Positions 1-9,382 of a DNA stretch of 64,000 nucleotides are shown piece by piece. Origin of the DNA: Actinomycetota bacterium (GTDB lineage: Bacteria > Actinomycetota > Actinomycetes > Streptosporangiales > Streptosporangiaceae); assembly GCA_027314515.1 (NCBI GenBank), contig DAHVAR010000055.1:21017-85016 (forward strand), in the 5' to 3' direction. Position numbers and translations under genes: made by a program. Each line of letters opens with the position of its first letter. Position 1 is the stretch's first letter. The notes below the pieces were generated by a model that was not told where the DNA came from, did not search any database, and saw only the letters and a list, made by a program, of their open reading frames with translations.

Positions 1-13
1 GAGGGAGTCACTG

Positions 14-1237
14 TTGTCCTCATTGACGCACCTGCGCGGGCGGATCGCCGCACTCGGCGGCGTGATTCTCCTCTTGCTGGTGGCCGGCGTCTGGATCACG
101 CTCACGCATGCGTCGGCGCAGTCGACGGGAGGCAACGGCAAGACCGCCGCCGGCGGCAGCAAGCCGAGCACTGGCCCGTCCTCGCCGGGCAGCGCCGGGC
201 CACTGCAGCTGGTGTCGGAGACCCCGGCCAGCAGCGCCACCGGCGTCAGCGGGGCGGCGGACATCAAGATCCAGTTTTCCGTTCCGCTGGCCGCGAACTC
301 CCCGCTGCCGCGGATCAAGCCGCACGTGGCCGGGAGCTGGCGGGGCATCGGGACAGCGACGCTGGAATTCGTGCCAAGGCGAGGCTTCGCCCAGCGGACT
401 CGCGTCCGGGTGATCATTCCCGGCGGGCCGTCCGGAGTCCGGTCCGCGCACGGCAGCCTGCTCGCCAGGTCAGCCAGGCTGGACTTCAGGATCGGCACCT
501 ATCAGACCGCCCGGCTGGCGGAGTTGCTGGCCCAGCTCGGCTACCTGCCGCTGACCTGGACCGGGTCACCGGGCGCTACGGTGCCCGCGGCGTCGGACGC
601 GGCCGGCCAGATTGCCGCCGCCTACTCCCCGCCGCAAGGGACGTACAGCTGGCAGCCCGGTTACCCGCGCAGGCTCAGGGCCTTCTGGCAGAACGGCGGC
701 GCGAGCAGCCTCATGCTCAAGGGCGCGGTCATGGCGTTCGAGGCAGACCAGGGACTCGCGGTCGACGGCGTTCCGGGCCGGGCGGTCTGGGGCGCGCTGC
801 TGCGGGCGGTGGCGGCCGGCCAGGACAACACGCATGGTTACACCTACGCGGTGGCCAGCGAGGGGAACCCGGAGCAGCTGACGGTCTGGCACGACGGCAG
901 GGTGATCATGCGGAGCGTGGCCAACACCGGGATCCCGGCCTCGCCGACTGCGATCGGCACGGCACCGGTGTACCTGAAGTACTACTACCAGGTCATGAAG
1001 GGGACGAACCCGAACGGCACCAAGTACGCCGACCCGGTCCACTACGTGTCGTACTTCTACGGCGGCGACGCGGTCCACTACTTCAACCGCGCCACCTACG
1101 GCTGGCCGCAGAGCCTGGGCTGCGTCGAGTTGCCCTGGAACAGCGCGAAGTTCATCTGGAAGTACCTCACCTACGGCACCCTTGTCACCGTCGTCCGCGG
1201 CAGCCAGACTCCGGTGGGCAGCCCGCCGATGAACTAA
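14..1237 (+). CDS. L,D-transpeptidase (Ig-like, peptidoglycan-binding and YkuD domains)
   Basis: Cell-wall enzyme that would form 3-3 cross-links between meso-diaminopimelate residues of peptidoglycan. The 407-aa product has an N-terminal hydrophobic segment (about residues 11-34, signal or membrane anchor), a bacterial Ig-like domain (about 67-140), a PG-binding-1-like helical domain (about 165-268) and a C-terminal YkuD domain. The catalytic motif SLGCVEL is visible with Cys370, and a conserved His lies about 18 residues before it (VHYF). A TTG start at 14 is chosen because GAGGGAG at 1-7 sits 6 nt upstream; as this is the window edge, a start further upstream cannot be excluded. The substrate and cross-link type are inferred from the family. 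Confidence 0.85.
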   Translation: MSSLTHLRGRIAALGGVILLLLVAGVWITLTHASAQSTGGNGKTAAGGSKPSTGPSSPGSAGPLQLVSETPASSATGVSGAADIKIQFSVPLAANSPLPRIKPHVAGSWRGIGTATLEFVPRRGFAQRTRVRVIIPGGPSGVRSAHGSLLARSARLDFRIGTYQTARLAELLAQLGYLPLTWTGSPGATVPAASDAAGQIAAAYSPPQGTYSWQPGYPRRLRAFWQNGGASSLMLKGAVMAFEADQGLAVDGVPGRAVWGALLRAVAAGQDNTHGYTYAVASEGNPEQLTVWHDGRVIMRSVANTGIPASPTAIGTAPVYLKYYYQVMKGTNPNGTKYADPVHYVSYFYGGDAVHYFNRATYGWPQSLGCVELPWNSAKFIWKYLTYGTLVTVVRGSQTPVGSPPMN

Positions 1238-1278
1238 CGCCGGCTTCCGCGCCGGGTCCGGGCCGCCGATAGCATCGT

Positions 1279-1306
1279 GCCCAGGGCGACATCATTCGCC
1301 CTGGGC
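1279..1306 (+). terminator. perfect 11-bp hairpin before thrS
   Basis: GCCCAGGGCGA (1279-1289) pairs perfectly with TCGCCCTGGGC (1296-1306) around the 6-nt loop CATCAT. It lies 42 nt after the transpeptidase stop and 50 nt before the thrS start. There is no T-run, as is common in GC-rich actinobacteria. It may terminate the upstream gene or act as a thrS leader hairpin; sequence alone does not decide. Confidence 0.55.
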
Positions 1307-1356
1307 TGCGGGCTGCCGTGCCCGGGTGCCGCGATCACCACCAGAAGGAGCCAGAC

Positions 1357-3369
1357 GTGCCTGCGGACAAGCTTCACATCACACTCGCCGGGAGCGAGCA
1401 TGTGGTGGAAGAGGGCACTACCGCTGGCCTGGCGCTAGCCGACCGCGGTTCCGCCGCGGCAGTCATCGCTGCCAGGGTCAACGGTGAGCTCCGCGACCTC
1501 ACCTGCCGCCTAGCGGACGGCGACCGGGTCGAGCCGGTAGCGATCGACTCCGCCGACGGCCTGAACATCCTCCGGCACTCCACCGCGCACGTGCTGGCAC
1601 AGGCCGTGCAGGACCTGTTCCCGCAGGCGAAGCTCGGCATCGGGCCGCCGATCGAGAACGGCTTCTACTACGACTTCGACGTGCCGGAGGCGTTCACGCC
1701 GGAGGACCTGAAGTCGATCGAGCAGAAGATGCGCCAGCTCGTGAAGGAGGGCCAGCAGTTCAGCCGCCGCGTCGTCACCGACGCCGAAGCGCGCGCTGAG
1801 CTGGCGGAAGAGCCGTACAAGCTGGAACTGATCGGCCTGAAGGGCGGCGTCGCCGGACCGCCGGGGGCTGTATTGCCGGGTGGTGGCGGCCAAGGCGACG
1901 CGGGGGAGTCCGTCGAGGTCGGCGGGCCCGAGCTGACCATCTACGACAACCTGGACGCCAAGACCGGCGAGCAGCGCTGGAAGGACCTGTGCCGCGGCCC
2001 CCATCTGCCCGCGACCAGGAACATCCCGGCCTTCCGGCTGATGCGCACCGGCGGCGCGTACTGGCGCGGCAGCGAGAAGAACCCGCAACTGCAGCGGATC
2101 TACGGCACCGCCTGGCCGAGCCGGGAAGCCCAGGACGACTACCTCAGGCTGCTGGCGGAAGCCGAGAAGCGCGACCACCGCAAGCTAGGCGCTGAGCTCG
2201 ACCTGTTCAGCTTCCCCAGCGACATCGGCAGCGGGCTGCCCATCTTCCACCCCAAGGGCGGCATCGTCCGCAAGACGCTGGAGGACTACTCGCGCCAGCG
2301 GCACGAGCAGGCCGGCTACGAGTTCGTTTACACGCCGCACATCACCAAGTCGAACCTGTTCGAGACGTCCGGCCACCTGGAGTGGTACGCCGAAGGCATG
2401 TACCCGCCCATGGAGATGGAGGGCGCGAAGTACTACCCCAAGCCGATGAACTGCCCGATGCACATCCTGATCTACGCCTCGCGCGGCCGGTCCTACCGCG
2501 AGCTCCCGCTCCGGCTGTTCGAGTTCGGCACCGTGTACCGGTATGAGAAGTCCGGCGTGGTGCACGGACTGACCAGGGCCCGCGGCTTCACGCAGGACGA
2601 CTCGCACATCTTCTGCACGCCCGATCAGCTCCACGGGGAGCTGGCCAGCCTGCTCGACTTCGTGGTCGGCCTGCTCCGCGATTACGGGCTGACGCAGTTC
2701 GAGGCCGAGCTGTCGACCAGGCCGGAAAAGTTCGTCGGCGAGATCTCGGACTGGGACAGGGCCGAGGCCGCGCTGAAGTACGCGCTGGACAAATCGGGCC
2801 TGCCTTACGTCATCGCGGAGGGCGAGGGCGCGTTCTACGCGCCGAAGATCGACGTGCACGTCAAGGATGCGATCGGCCGGCGCTGGCAGCTGTCCACCCT
2901 GCAGGTGGACTTCCAGGAGCCGGGCCGGTTCGGCATCGAGTACCAGGCCGCCGACGGCAGCCGCCAGCGTCCGTACATGATCCACCGGGCGCTGTTCGGC
3001 TCAATCGAGCGCTTCTTCGGCATCCTTACCGAGCATTACGCCGGCGCGTTTCCGCCCTGGCTCGCCCCGGTCCAGGTGGTCGGCATCCCGATCTCCGACG
3101 CGCACGCGGGTTACCTGCTCAGCGTCGCGACCCGGCTGCGCGAGCACGGCATCCGGGTCGAAGTGGACACCAGCGACGACCGGATGCAGAAGAAGATCCG
3201 CACCGCGCAGCGGCAGAAGGTCCCCTACATGCTGCTTGCCGGGGATGACGACGTGGCTGCCGGGGCTGTGTCGTTCCGCTACCGCAGCGGGGAGCAGAAG
3301 AACGGCGTGCCGGTCGTCGACGCGATTGCCGAGATCACCGGCGCGGTCGCCAGCCGGATCCAGGTCTGA
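1357..3369 (+). CDS. thrS: threonyl-tRNA synthetase
   Basis: Charges tRNA-Thr in the cytosol. The 670-aa product shows an N-terminal TGS domain (about 3-65), the editing-domain HSTAH motif (74-78), the class II core with the NCPMH zinc-ligand motif, motif 2 ([12 protein letters not shown]) and motif 3 near [14 protein letters not shown], then a C-terminal anticodon-binding domain. The GTG at 1357 is preferred over the in-frame GTG at 1318 because AGAAGGAG at 1343-1350 lies 6 nt upstream and homologs begin at the TGS domain. A Gly/Ala/Pro-rich insertion of about 30 residues (about 162-190) in the editing region is unusual. It is followed 5 nt later by the HIT-family gene, the usual actinobacterial neighbour. 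Confidence 0.97.
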   Translation: MPADKLHITLAGSEHVVEEGTTAGLALADRGSAAAVIAARVNGELRDLTCRLADGDRVEPVAIDSADGLNILRHSTAHVLAQAVQDLFPQAKLGIGPPIENGFYYDFDVPEAFTPEDLKSIEQKMRQLVKEGQQFSRRVVTDAEARAELAEEPYKLELIGLKGGVAGPPGAVLPGGGGQGDAGESVEVGGPELTIYDNLDAKTGEQRWKDLCRGPHLPATRNIPAFRLMRTGGAYWRGSEKNPQLQRIYGTAWPSREAQDDYLRLLAEAEKRDHRKLGAELDLFSFPSDIGSGLPIFHPKGGIVRKTLEDYSRQRHEQAGYEFVYTPHITKSNLFETSGHLEWYAEGMYPPMEMEGAKYYPKPMNCPMHILIYASRGRSYRELPLRLFEFGTVYRYEKSGVVHGLTRARGFTQDDSHIFCTPDQLHGELASLLDFVVGLLRDYGLTQFEAELSTRPEKFVGEISDWDRAEAALKYALDKSGLPYVIAEGEGAFYAPKIDVHVKDAIGRRWQLSTLQVDFQEPGRFGIEYQAADGSRQRPYMIHRALFGSIERFFGILTEHYAGAFPPWLAPVQVVGIPISDAHAGYLLSVATRLREHGIRVEVDTSDDRMQKKIRTAQRQKVPYMLLAGDDDVAAGAVSFRYRSGEQKNGVPVVDAIAEITGAVASRIQV

Positions 3370-3374
3370 CGCCG

Positions 3375-4001
3375 GTGCCCCCTCAGCTGCCGGGGCCAGC
3401 GGACCTCGGCCTGGGCGAGGAAGACGTCCCGGTCAGCGAGGAAGACGTCCCGGTCAGCCGGGACGGCGTCCTGGACGAGCCGTACCAGATCGTGCCGGAC
3501 GGGCTGCAGCGGCTCTGGATGCCGCACCGGCTTGCCTACATCAAGGGCGAGGGCAAGCCGGCCGGGGCCAGCGCGGTCGAGTGCCCGTTCTGCGAGATAC
3601 CGAAGCTGAGCGATGCGGACGGGCTGATCGTTGCCCGCGGCGCGCAGGTCTACGCGGTGCTGAACCTGTACCCGTACAACAGCGGGCACCTGATGGTCGT
3701 GCCGTACCGTCACGTCGCCGACTACACCGACCTCACCGGGCCGGAGACCGCCGAACTGGCGGACTTCACCAAGCGCTCGATGACCGCGTTGCGCGACGCG
3801 TCGGCGGCGCAGGGCTTCAACATCGGCATGAACATGGGCGGGGTGGCCGGGGCCGGCATCGCCGCTCACCTGCATCAGCACGTGGTGCCGCGCTGGGGCG
3901 GCGACGCCAACTTCATGCCGGTCGTCGGCCGCACCAAGGTTCTGCCGCAACTTCTCGCCGACACCCGCATCGTCGTCGCCGGCGCGTGGCCCGCTGCCTG
4001 A
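3375..4001 (+). CDS. HIT-family hydrolase, Ap4A phosphorylase-like
   Basis: Histidine-triad protein of 208 aa. The triad H165-L-H167-Q-H169-V is intact and the preceding region has the typical N-S-G-H-L-M-V-V-P-Y-R-H pattern. A CPFC pair near residue 71 resembles the Cys pair of the actinobacterial diadenosine tetraphosphate phosphorylase subgroup that sits between thrS and pgsA in mycobacteria; that activity is inferred. GTG start at 3375, 5 nt after the thrS stop, so probably co-transcribed. The first 35 residues contain a short in-frame duplication (EEDVPVS twice), one of many small repeats at gene ends in this window. Confidence 0.9.
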   Translation: MPPQLPGPADLGLGEEDVPVSEEDVPVSRDGVLDEPYQIVPDGLQRLWMPHRLAYIKGEGKPAGASAVECPFCEIPKLSDADGLIVARGAQVYAVLNLYPYNSGHLMVVPYRHVADYTDLTGPETAELADFTKRSMTALRDASAAQGFNIGMNMGGVAGAGIAAHLHQHVVPRWGGDANFMPVVGRTKVLPQLLADTRIVVAGAWPAA

Positions 4002-4061
4002 CCCCGCAACCCGAACCCGAGGTAACGGGGTAGTACGGAGCCAGGCACCATCGAGCCTGAA

Positions 4062-4117
4062 GGGCGCGAGTTACCGATCGATGCCCCAGTTGGGGCCGCG
4101 AGCAGTAACTCACGCCC
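4062..4117. terminator. long bidirectional hairpin between convergent genes
   Basis: GGGCGCGAGTTAC (4062-4074) pairs with GTAACTCACGCCC (4105-4117) with a single C/A mismatch, and a second hairpin GCCCC-AGTT-GGGGC (4083-4096) sits inside. It lies in the 133-bp gap between the convergent HIT and EF-G-like genes, so a shared bidirectional terminator is the simplest reading. Confidence 0.65.
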
Positions 4118-4134
4118 GTTGGCGAGCCCGGACA

Positions 4135-6282
4135 TCAGGGTTTCTCGGCCGCGGCCACCTTCTCGGCGAGGTGTGACGGCAGCGGCTCATGCCGCAGGTA
4201 ACTGCGGGTGAACGAGCCAGTGCCGTGCGACATCGAGCGCAGGTCGATGGCGTACCGGGTCACCTCGAGTTCGGGGATCTCTGCCCGCACCAGCGTGCGC
4301 CCGCCGGCTACTGGCTCGGTGCCGAGTACGCGGCCGCGGCGCGAGGACAGGTCGGACATGACGGCGCCGACGTAATCGTCGGCGACCAGCACCGAAACCT
4401 CGTCGACCGGCTCCAGCAAGAGCACGTGCGCCTTGGCCGCGGCATCCCTGAGTGCAGCGCGCCCCGCTTTCTGGAACGCCATGTCCGAGGAGTCCACCGA
4501 GTGCGCCTTGCCATCGAACAGCGTGACCCTGATGTCGACCATCGGGTAACCGGCGACCACGCCCTGTTCCATCTGGGCCCGGACGCCCTTCTCGACCGAC
4601 GGGATGAACTGGCGCGGGACCACGCCGCCGACGATCTTGTCGACGAACTCGAACCCGCCGCCGGATCCGAGCGGCTCGATCTCGACGCTGCAGATCCCGT
4701 ACTCGCCGTGACCGCCCGACTGCTTGACGTTGCGGCCGAGGCCCTGGGCCTTGCCCGCCACCGTCTCGCGCAGCGGCACGCGCAGCTCGACCTGCTCGAC
4801 TGCCACCCCGTAGCGGCTGGACAGCCGGTCCAGCGCCAAGTCGGAATGGGCCTCGCCCATGCACCAGAGGACGAGCTGGTGGGTCTCGGCGTTGTTTTCC
4901 AGGCGCAGCGTCGGGTCCTCGGCTACCAGCCGGGCCAGAGCTTGCGACATCTTGTCCTCGTCGGCCTTGGACTTGGCCTGGATCGCGACCGGCAGCAAGG
5001 GCTCGGGCATCGCCCACGGCTCCATCAGCAGCGGTTTGTCCTTGTCGGAGAGCGTGTCGCCGGTCTCCGCCGTCGCCAGCTTGGCCACCGCGCAGATGTC
5101 GCCGGCCGCGCAGCTCGGCATCGGCCGCTGCTGCTTGCCGAGCGGTGAGGTGATCGCGCCTACGCGCTCGTCCTCGTCGTGGTCCGCGTGCCCGCTGGCC
5201 TCCCGGCCGTGGCCGGACACATGCACGACGGCGTCCGGCCGGAGCGTGCCGGAAAACACCCGGACCAGGCTGACCCGGCCCACGTACGGGTCGGATGTGG
5301 TCTTGACGACCTCGGCGAGCAGCGGCCCGTCCGGATCGGACTCCAGGTCGCTCACCGGCTTGCCGTCAGCCGTGGTCACGGCCGGCATCGGGTGCTCAGC
5401 CGGGGACGGGAACGCCTGGGTGATGACCTCGAGCAACTCTTCCATGCCGATGTGGTGCGGGGCCGCGGTGGCGAGTACCGGGTAGAAGCTGCCCCGCGCC
5501 ACCGCCTTCTCCAGGTCCTCGATGAGGCCCTTGACGTCGAGGTCGGCGCCGGAGAGGTAGGAGTCCATCAGCGACTCGTCCTCGCTCTCCTGGATGATGG
5601 CCTCGATCAGCGAGCCGCGGGCCTCATCCACCCGGTCGGCCTGGCCGCCGGGGATGTCGGCGTCCGACCGCTTGCCGCCCGAGTAGTCGTAGAACCGCTG
5701 GGACAGCAGGCCGATCAGGCCCTGCACGGCGCCCTGGTCGTCGGAGACTGGCAGGTAGAGCGGCGCAACCGAGTCGCCGAACGCCGCCCGGCAGGCAGCC
5801 AGCGCCTCGTCGAAGTCGCCGCGCTGATGGTCGATCTTGGTGATCACCACGGCTCGCGGCGTGCCGACGGCAGCGCACTCCTCCCACAGCATCCGAGTCA
5901 GGCCGTCGATGCCATCGGCGGCCGAGACGGTGAAGAGGGCTGCGTCCGCGGCGCGCAGTCCGGCTCGCAAGTCGCCGGTGAAGTCGGCGTAGCCGGGCGT
6001 GTCGAGGAGGTTCACCTTGACGCCCTCGTAAACGAATGGCACCAGCGTCAGGTTGACCGAGCGCCCCTGCCGGATCTCGACCTCATCGAAGTCGCTGGTG
6101 GTGGTACCTTCCTCGACCCGGCCCTCGCGCTGGATCGTGCCGGTCGAGACCAGCAGGGCCTCGGCCAGCGTGGTCTTTCCTGCTCCCGAGTGGCCGACCA
6201 GCACCACGTTGCGCACGCTTGCGGGCTGGCCGGCCGCTGATGTCCGGCCGGCGGCCCCTGTTGCGTGAGTTTTGTCCGCCAT
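4135..6282 (-). CDS. EF-G-like translational GTPase (EF-G2 type)
   Basis: Paralog of elongation factor G, 715 aa from the chosen start. G motifs are visible: P-loop GHSGAGKT (30-37), DTPG (94-97) and TKID (148-151, in place of the canonical NKxD). EF-G domains II-V follow, with a glycine-rich domain IV and the GMEELLEV region that marks the EF-G2 branch. ATG at 6282 is chosen over ATG 6288 because AGGAGG (6296-6291 on the minus strand) is 8 nt from the former but only 2 nt from the latter. It interrupts an otherwise plus-strand thrS-HIT-pgsA order. Its role is unknown from sequence; it should not be called the housekeeping fusA, which normally sits with rpsL/rpsG/tuf. Confidence 0.88.
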   Translation of the reverse strand: MADKTHATGAAGRTSAAGQPASVRNVVLVGHSGAGKTTLAEALLVSTGTIQREGRVEEGTTTSDFDEVEIRQGRSVNLTLVPFVYEGVKVNLLDTPGYADFTGDLRAGLRAADAALFTVSAADGIDGLTRMLWEECAAVGTPRAVVITKIDHQRGDFDEALAACRAAFGDSVAPLYLPVSDDQGAVQGLIGLLSQRFYDYSGGKRSDADIPGGQADRVDEARGSLIEAIIQESEDESLMDSYLSGADLDVKGLIEDLEKAVARGSFYPVLATAAPHHIGMEELLEVITQAFPSPAEHPMPAVTTADGKPVSDLESDPDGPLLAEVVKTTSDPYVGRVSLVRVFSGTLRPDAVVHVSGHGREASGHADHDEDERVGAITSPLGKQQRPMPSCAAGDICAVAKLATAETGDTLSDKDKPLLMEPWAMPEPLLPVAIQAKSKADEDKMSQALARLVAEDPTLRLENNAETHQLVLWCMGEAHSDLALDRLSSRYGVAVEQVELRVPLRETVAGKAQGLGRNVKQSGGHGEYGICSVEIEPLGSGGGFEFVDKIVGGVVPRQFIPSVEKGVRAQMEQGVVAGYPMVDIRVTLFDGKAHSVDSSDMAFQKAGRAALRDAAAKAHVLLLEPVDEVSVLVADDYVGAVMSDLSSRRGRVLGTEPVAGGRTLVRAEIPELEVTRYAIDLRSMSHGTGSFTRSYLRHEPLPSHLAEKVAAAEKP

Positions 6283-6605
6283 CCGCATCGCCTCCTGAGC
6301 GCTGAGTTAGGTTCTTGCCCTGTTCCGCCTTCTGCTATTGCCCGGCTGGTGTCGCCCGGTTCGGTGTCGCCCGGCGCCGGCCGCGTCCGGAGATGACTTC
6401 TTGTTGCCCTACGGCCGGGTGCCGCACGCCCAGCCTTTACCTGCTGTGCGGTGTTCACAAGACCCCTACCGCATTGATTAGCACTCGGCCCGGCTCCAGC
6501 CGGCGCCGGGGCACCCGCGCTGACCGGAGCCAGGGCCGGGCGGGCATGTGCCAGGGGCCGAGCGGGCGCTCGCGCGGCCGCGCCCGCCAGTAGGATCAAG
6601 CCGCC
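6283..6605. other. 323-bp divergent intergenic region
   Basis: Separates the minus-strand EF-G-like gene from plus-strand pgsA and must hold both promoters. It contains two near-identical GTGTCGCCCGG units (about 6350-6380) and a CIRCE-like half site TTAGCACTC at 6478-6486 without its partner. No gene, RNA or convincing promoter pair could be fixed by eye. Confidence 0.5.
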
Positions 6606-7286
6606 ATGCTCAAAGTCCTGCGGCCTGCTCTCGCCCGCGTGCTGACACCGGTCGGCCAGATCCTGGCCAAGACTCCGGTGACGCCGAATGCGCTCACCAT
6701 CATCGGCACGGTCGGCATGTCAGCCGGCGCGCTGTCGCTGTTTCCCACCGGCCACCTGTTCGCCGGCGTGATGGTCTGCACCGGCTTCGTGCTCACCGAC
6801 ATGCTCGACGGCACGCTGGCCAGGATCAAGGGCACGACAGGAAAGTTCGGCGCGTTCCTGGACTCGACCATGGACCGGGTAGCGGACGCGGCGGTGTTCG
6901 CCGGCCTGGCGGCCTGGTTCGTGCTCGGCGGGCACGACAGGCTGCTGGCCGGGGTGGCGGTGTTCTGCCTGGTCACCGGGGCACTGGTGTCCTATGCCAA
7001 GGCCCGCGCCGAGAGCCTCGGGCTGCGCTGCGACGTCGGTTTCGCAGAACGGACCGAACGGCTGCTCATCGGTCTAGTTGCCACCGGGCTCGCCGGGCTT
7101 GGCGTACCGTATGTCCTCTCCATCGGTCTCTGGCTGCTGGCGGCAGCCAGTACCTTCACCTTCGGCCAGCGAGTCCTGGCGGCGCGACGGTCGGCGGCGG
7201 AGATCGCCGCCGACGGGAGCCAGCCAGACTCCGGCTCCGTTGCCGCGGCCGCCGGTGACCGTCGGCCTGCGGACCGAGAGGATTAG
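6606..7286 (+). CDS. pgsA: phosphatidylinositol phosphate synthase
   Basis: CDP-alcohol phosphotransferase that would condense CDP-diacylglycerol with inositol 1-phosphate in the membrane. The 226-aa protein carries the complete signature D65-x2-D68-G69-x2-A72-R73-x8-G82-x3-D86-x3-D90 and five to six hydrophobic segments. AGGA at 6592-6595 lies 10 nt before the ATG. The neighbours (acyltransferase, pimA) are those of actinobacterial pgsA1, supporting inositol rather than glycerol phosphate as the acceptor. The final 30 residues are a polar low-complexity tail. Confidence 0.93.
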   Translation: MLKVLRPALARVLTPVGQILAKTPVTPNALTIIGTVGMSAGALSLFPTGHLFAGVMVCTGFVLTDMLDGTLARIKGTTGKFGAFLDSTMDRVADAAVFAGLAAWFVLGGHDRLLAGVAVFCLVTGALVSYAKARAESLGLRCDVGFAERTERLLIGLVATGLAGLGVPYVLSIGLWLLAAASTFTFGQRVLAARRSAAEIAADGSQPDSGSVAAAAGDRRPADRED

Positions 7287-7289
7287 GGC

Positions 7290-8258
7290 ATGCCTGGACT
7301 GCGGGAACGGTTGATAGCAACCGGCTACGGCCTGGGCTGGAGCGTGGTCTGCAAGCTGCCCGAGCCGTGGGCGCGGCGCGGCTTTCAGTTCTTCGGTGAC
7401 CTGGCGTGGCGGCGGCAAGGCCGGCTAGTCCGCCAGCTTGAGGCGAACCTGGTGCGGGTCCTTGGCCAGGACGTCGACGGTAAGGTGCTGCGCGCGGTTT
7501 CCCGCCAGAGCATGCGCTCCTACGCCCGGTACTGGCTGGAGGTGTTCCGGCTGCCGGTAATGCCGGTCGACCGGCTGATCGAGGGCATGTCCGCCGAAGG
7601 CCCGTTCGACCAGGCCTTCGAGTTCCTGGCGCAGGGCCGGGGCGTCGTCTTCGCGCTCCCGCACATGGGGAACTGGGACCAGGCCGGCGCTTGGATCATG
7701 GCCAAGGGGGCAGGCTCCATCACAGCCGTCATGGAACGGCTGAAGCCAGAGTCGGTGTACGAGAAGTTCGTCGCCTTCCGCGAGGGCCTGGGCATGGAAG
7801 TACTGCCCGCCAGCGGGGGAGCGAGGCCCTTCGGCATCCTCGCGCAGCGCTTGCGCGCGGGCAAGGTCGTGGTCCTGGTGGCGGACCGGGATGTCACCGG
7901 CACCGGCATCGAGGTCGATTTCTTTGGTGAGAAGTGCATGATGCAACCAGGGTCAGCGGCCCTGGCCGTGCAGACCGGGGCGGCCCTGATGCCGGCCGTC
8001 TTGTGGTTCAACGGCGACGGCTGGGGCGTGCATATCGGCCGGGAGATACCAGTGCCGGCGCTGCCCTCTCGCAAGGAGCAGGTCGCGGCCATGATGCAGC
8101 AGGTGGCCAGGTTCTTCGAGGACGGGATCCGCGAGCATCCGCAGGACTGGCACATGCTGCAGCCGGTGTTCGTGTCCGACCTCGATCCCGATCGGCAGGC
8201 CGCCGCCCGCGAGCGCGCCATCGGTAACGGGCAGCTGGCAAATCAGGACACGCTATGA
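7290..8258 (+). CDS. phosphatidylinositol mannoside acyltransferase (LpxL/HtrB family)
   Basis: Membrane-associated acyltransferase of 322 aa that would acylate PIM, as mycobacterial PatA does. The HX4D catalytic motif is H125-MGNW-D130, followed by conserved RPxG/ILxxRLR-type blocks and a second block at VVVLVADRDVTG. It starts 3 nt after pgsA and overlaps pimA by ATGA, so the three genes are translationally coupled. Function is inferred from family plus this neighbourhood. Confidence 0.9.
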   Translation: MPGLRERLIATGYGLGWSVVCKLPEPWARRGFQFFGDLAWRRQGRLVRQLEANLVRVLGQDVDGKVLRAVSRQSMRSYARYWLEVFRLPVMPVDRLIEGMSAEGPFDQAFEFLAQGRGVVFALPHMGNWDQAGAWIMAKGAGSITAVMERLKPESVYEKFVAFREGLGMEVLPASGGARPFGILAQRLRAGKVVVLVADRDVTGTGIEVDFFGEKCMMQPGSAALAVQTGAALMPAVLWFNGDGWGVHIGREIPVPALPSRKEQVAAMMQQVARFFEDGIREHPQDWHMLQPVFVSDLDPDRQAAARERAIGNGQLANQDTL

Positions 8259-9382
8259 GGATCGGCCTGGTGTGCCCCTACACCTGGGAGGTGCCAGGCG
8301 GCGTGCGCGAGCATGTCAGCGGGCTGGCCGAGGCGCTCATGGAAATGGGCCACGAGGTCTCGGTGATCGCCCCGGCCGATGACGACGCCGACTTGCCGCC
8401 CTACGTGGTGCCAGCCGGCCGGGCCGTGCCGGTTCCCTACAACGGATCGGTGGCGCGACTGGCGTTCGGCTTCCTGTCCGCCAGCCGGGTCCGGCGCTGG
8501 CTGAAGGACGGCGACTTCGACGTGCTGCACGTGCACGAGCCTGCCGCGCCGAGCCTTTCCCTGCTGGCTTGCTGGGTAGCCGACGGCCCGATCGTGGCCA
8601 CCCTGCACGCGGCGCTGCCACGGTCGCGCGCGCTGCACGCCGCCCAGCCGATCCTGGCTTCGGCACTGGAGAAGATCAGCGGCCGGATAGCCGTCGCCGA
8701 GGCGGCCAGGAACACCCTGGTCGAGCACCTTGGCGGCGACGCCGTGCTGATACCTAACGGCGTGCATGTCGGCCGGTACGAGAAGGCAGAGCCGCTGCCG
8801 GGATTCCCCGGCACTGGCGGCACACTCGGGTTCCTGGGCCGGATGGACGAGCCGCGCAAGGGCCTGGACATACTGCTGGCCGCGTTCACCATGATGGCGC
8901 CGGGTCGGCCGGGGCTGCGGCTGCTGATCGCCGGCCGCGGCGACCCCGGCGAGGTGCTGGACCAGGTTCCCCGCCCGCTGCAGGATCGGGTGGTGCTGCT
9001 TGGCCAGGTCAGCGACGCCGACCGGATCAAGATGCTGCACTCGGTAGACGTGTTCTGTGCGCCCAACACCGGCGGCGAGAGCTTCGGTTACGTGCTGGTT
9101 GAGGCGATGGCCGCAGGCGCCCCCATCGTCGCCAGTGACCTGGAGGCATTCCGCCAGGTGCTGCGTGGCGGCGAAGCTGGCGAGCTGTTCGAGACCGGGA
9201 ACGCGGCAGGACTGGCAGCGGCGGCCGCGCGACTGCTGGACGACCCAGCCCGCCGGGCTCGGCTCGCGGCCGCTGCCTCCGTCGCGGTCCGCGAGTTCGA
9301 CTGGTCCGTGGTCGCACGGGACGTGGTCCGCGTCTACCAGGCCGTCGCGCCGGCCGCCGGGCGGGTGGCTGTCGCGCTATGA
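8255..9382 (+). CDS. pimA: phosphatidyl-myo-inositol alpha-mannosyltransferase (GT4)
   Basis: Transfers the first mannose from GDP-mannose to phosphatidylinositol at the inner face of the membrane. The 375-aa GT-B protein has the N-terminal GGVREHV loop (15-21) and the retaining-GT EX7E motif E275-SFGYVLV-E283 in the C-terminal Rossmann domain. Overlaps by 4 nt with the genes on both sides. Order pgsA-acyltransferase-pimA matches the conserved PIM cluster. Confidence 0.94.
   Translation: MRIGLVCPYTWEVPGGVREHVSGLAEALMEMGHEVSVIAPADDDADLPPYVVPAGRAVPVPYNGSVARLAFGFLSASRVRRWLKDGDFDVLHVHEPAAPSLSLLACWVADGPIVATLHAALPRSRALHAAQPILASALEKISGRIAVAEAARNTLVEHLGGDAVLIPNGVHVGRYEKAEPLPGFPGTGGTLGFLGRMDEPRKGLDILLAAFTMMAPGRPGLRLLIAGRGDPGEVLDQVPRPLQDRVVLLGQVSDADRIKMLHSVDVFCAPNTGGESFGYVLVEAMAAGAPIVASDLEAFRQVLRGGEAGELFETGNAAGLAAAAARLLDDPARRARLAAAASVAVREFDWSVVARDVVRVYQAVAPAAGRVAVAL

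Noticed and set aside
6478..6486. CIRCE element (HrcA operator)
   Set aside because: TTAGCACTC is an exact half site, but the second half GAGTGCTAA is absent at the required 9-bp spacing and no heat-shock gene is adjacent.
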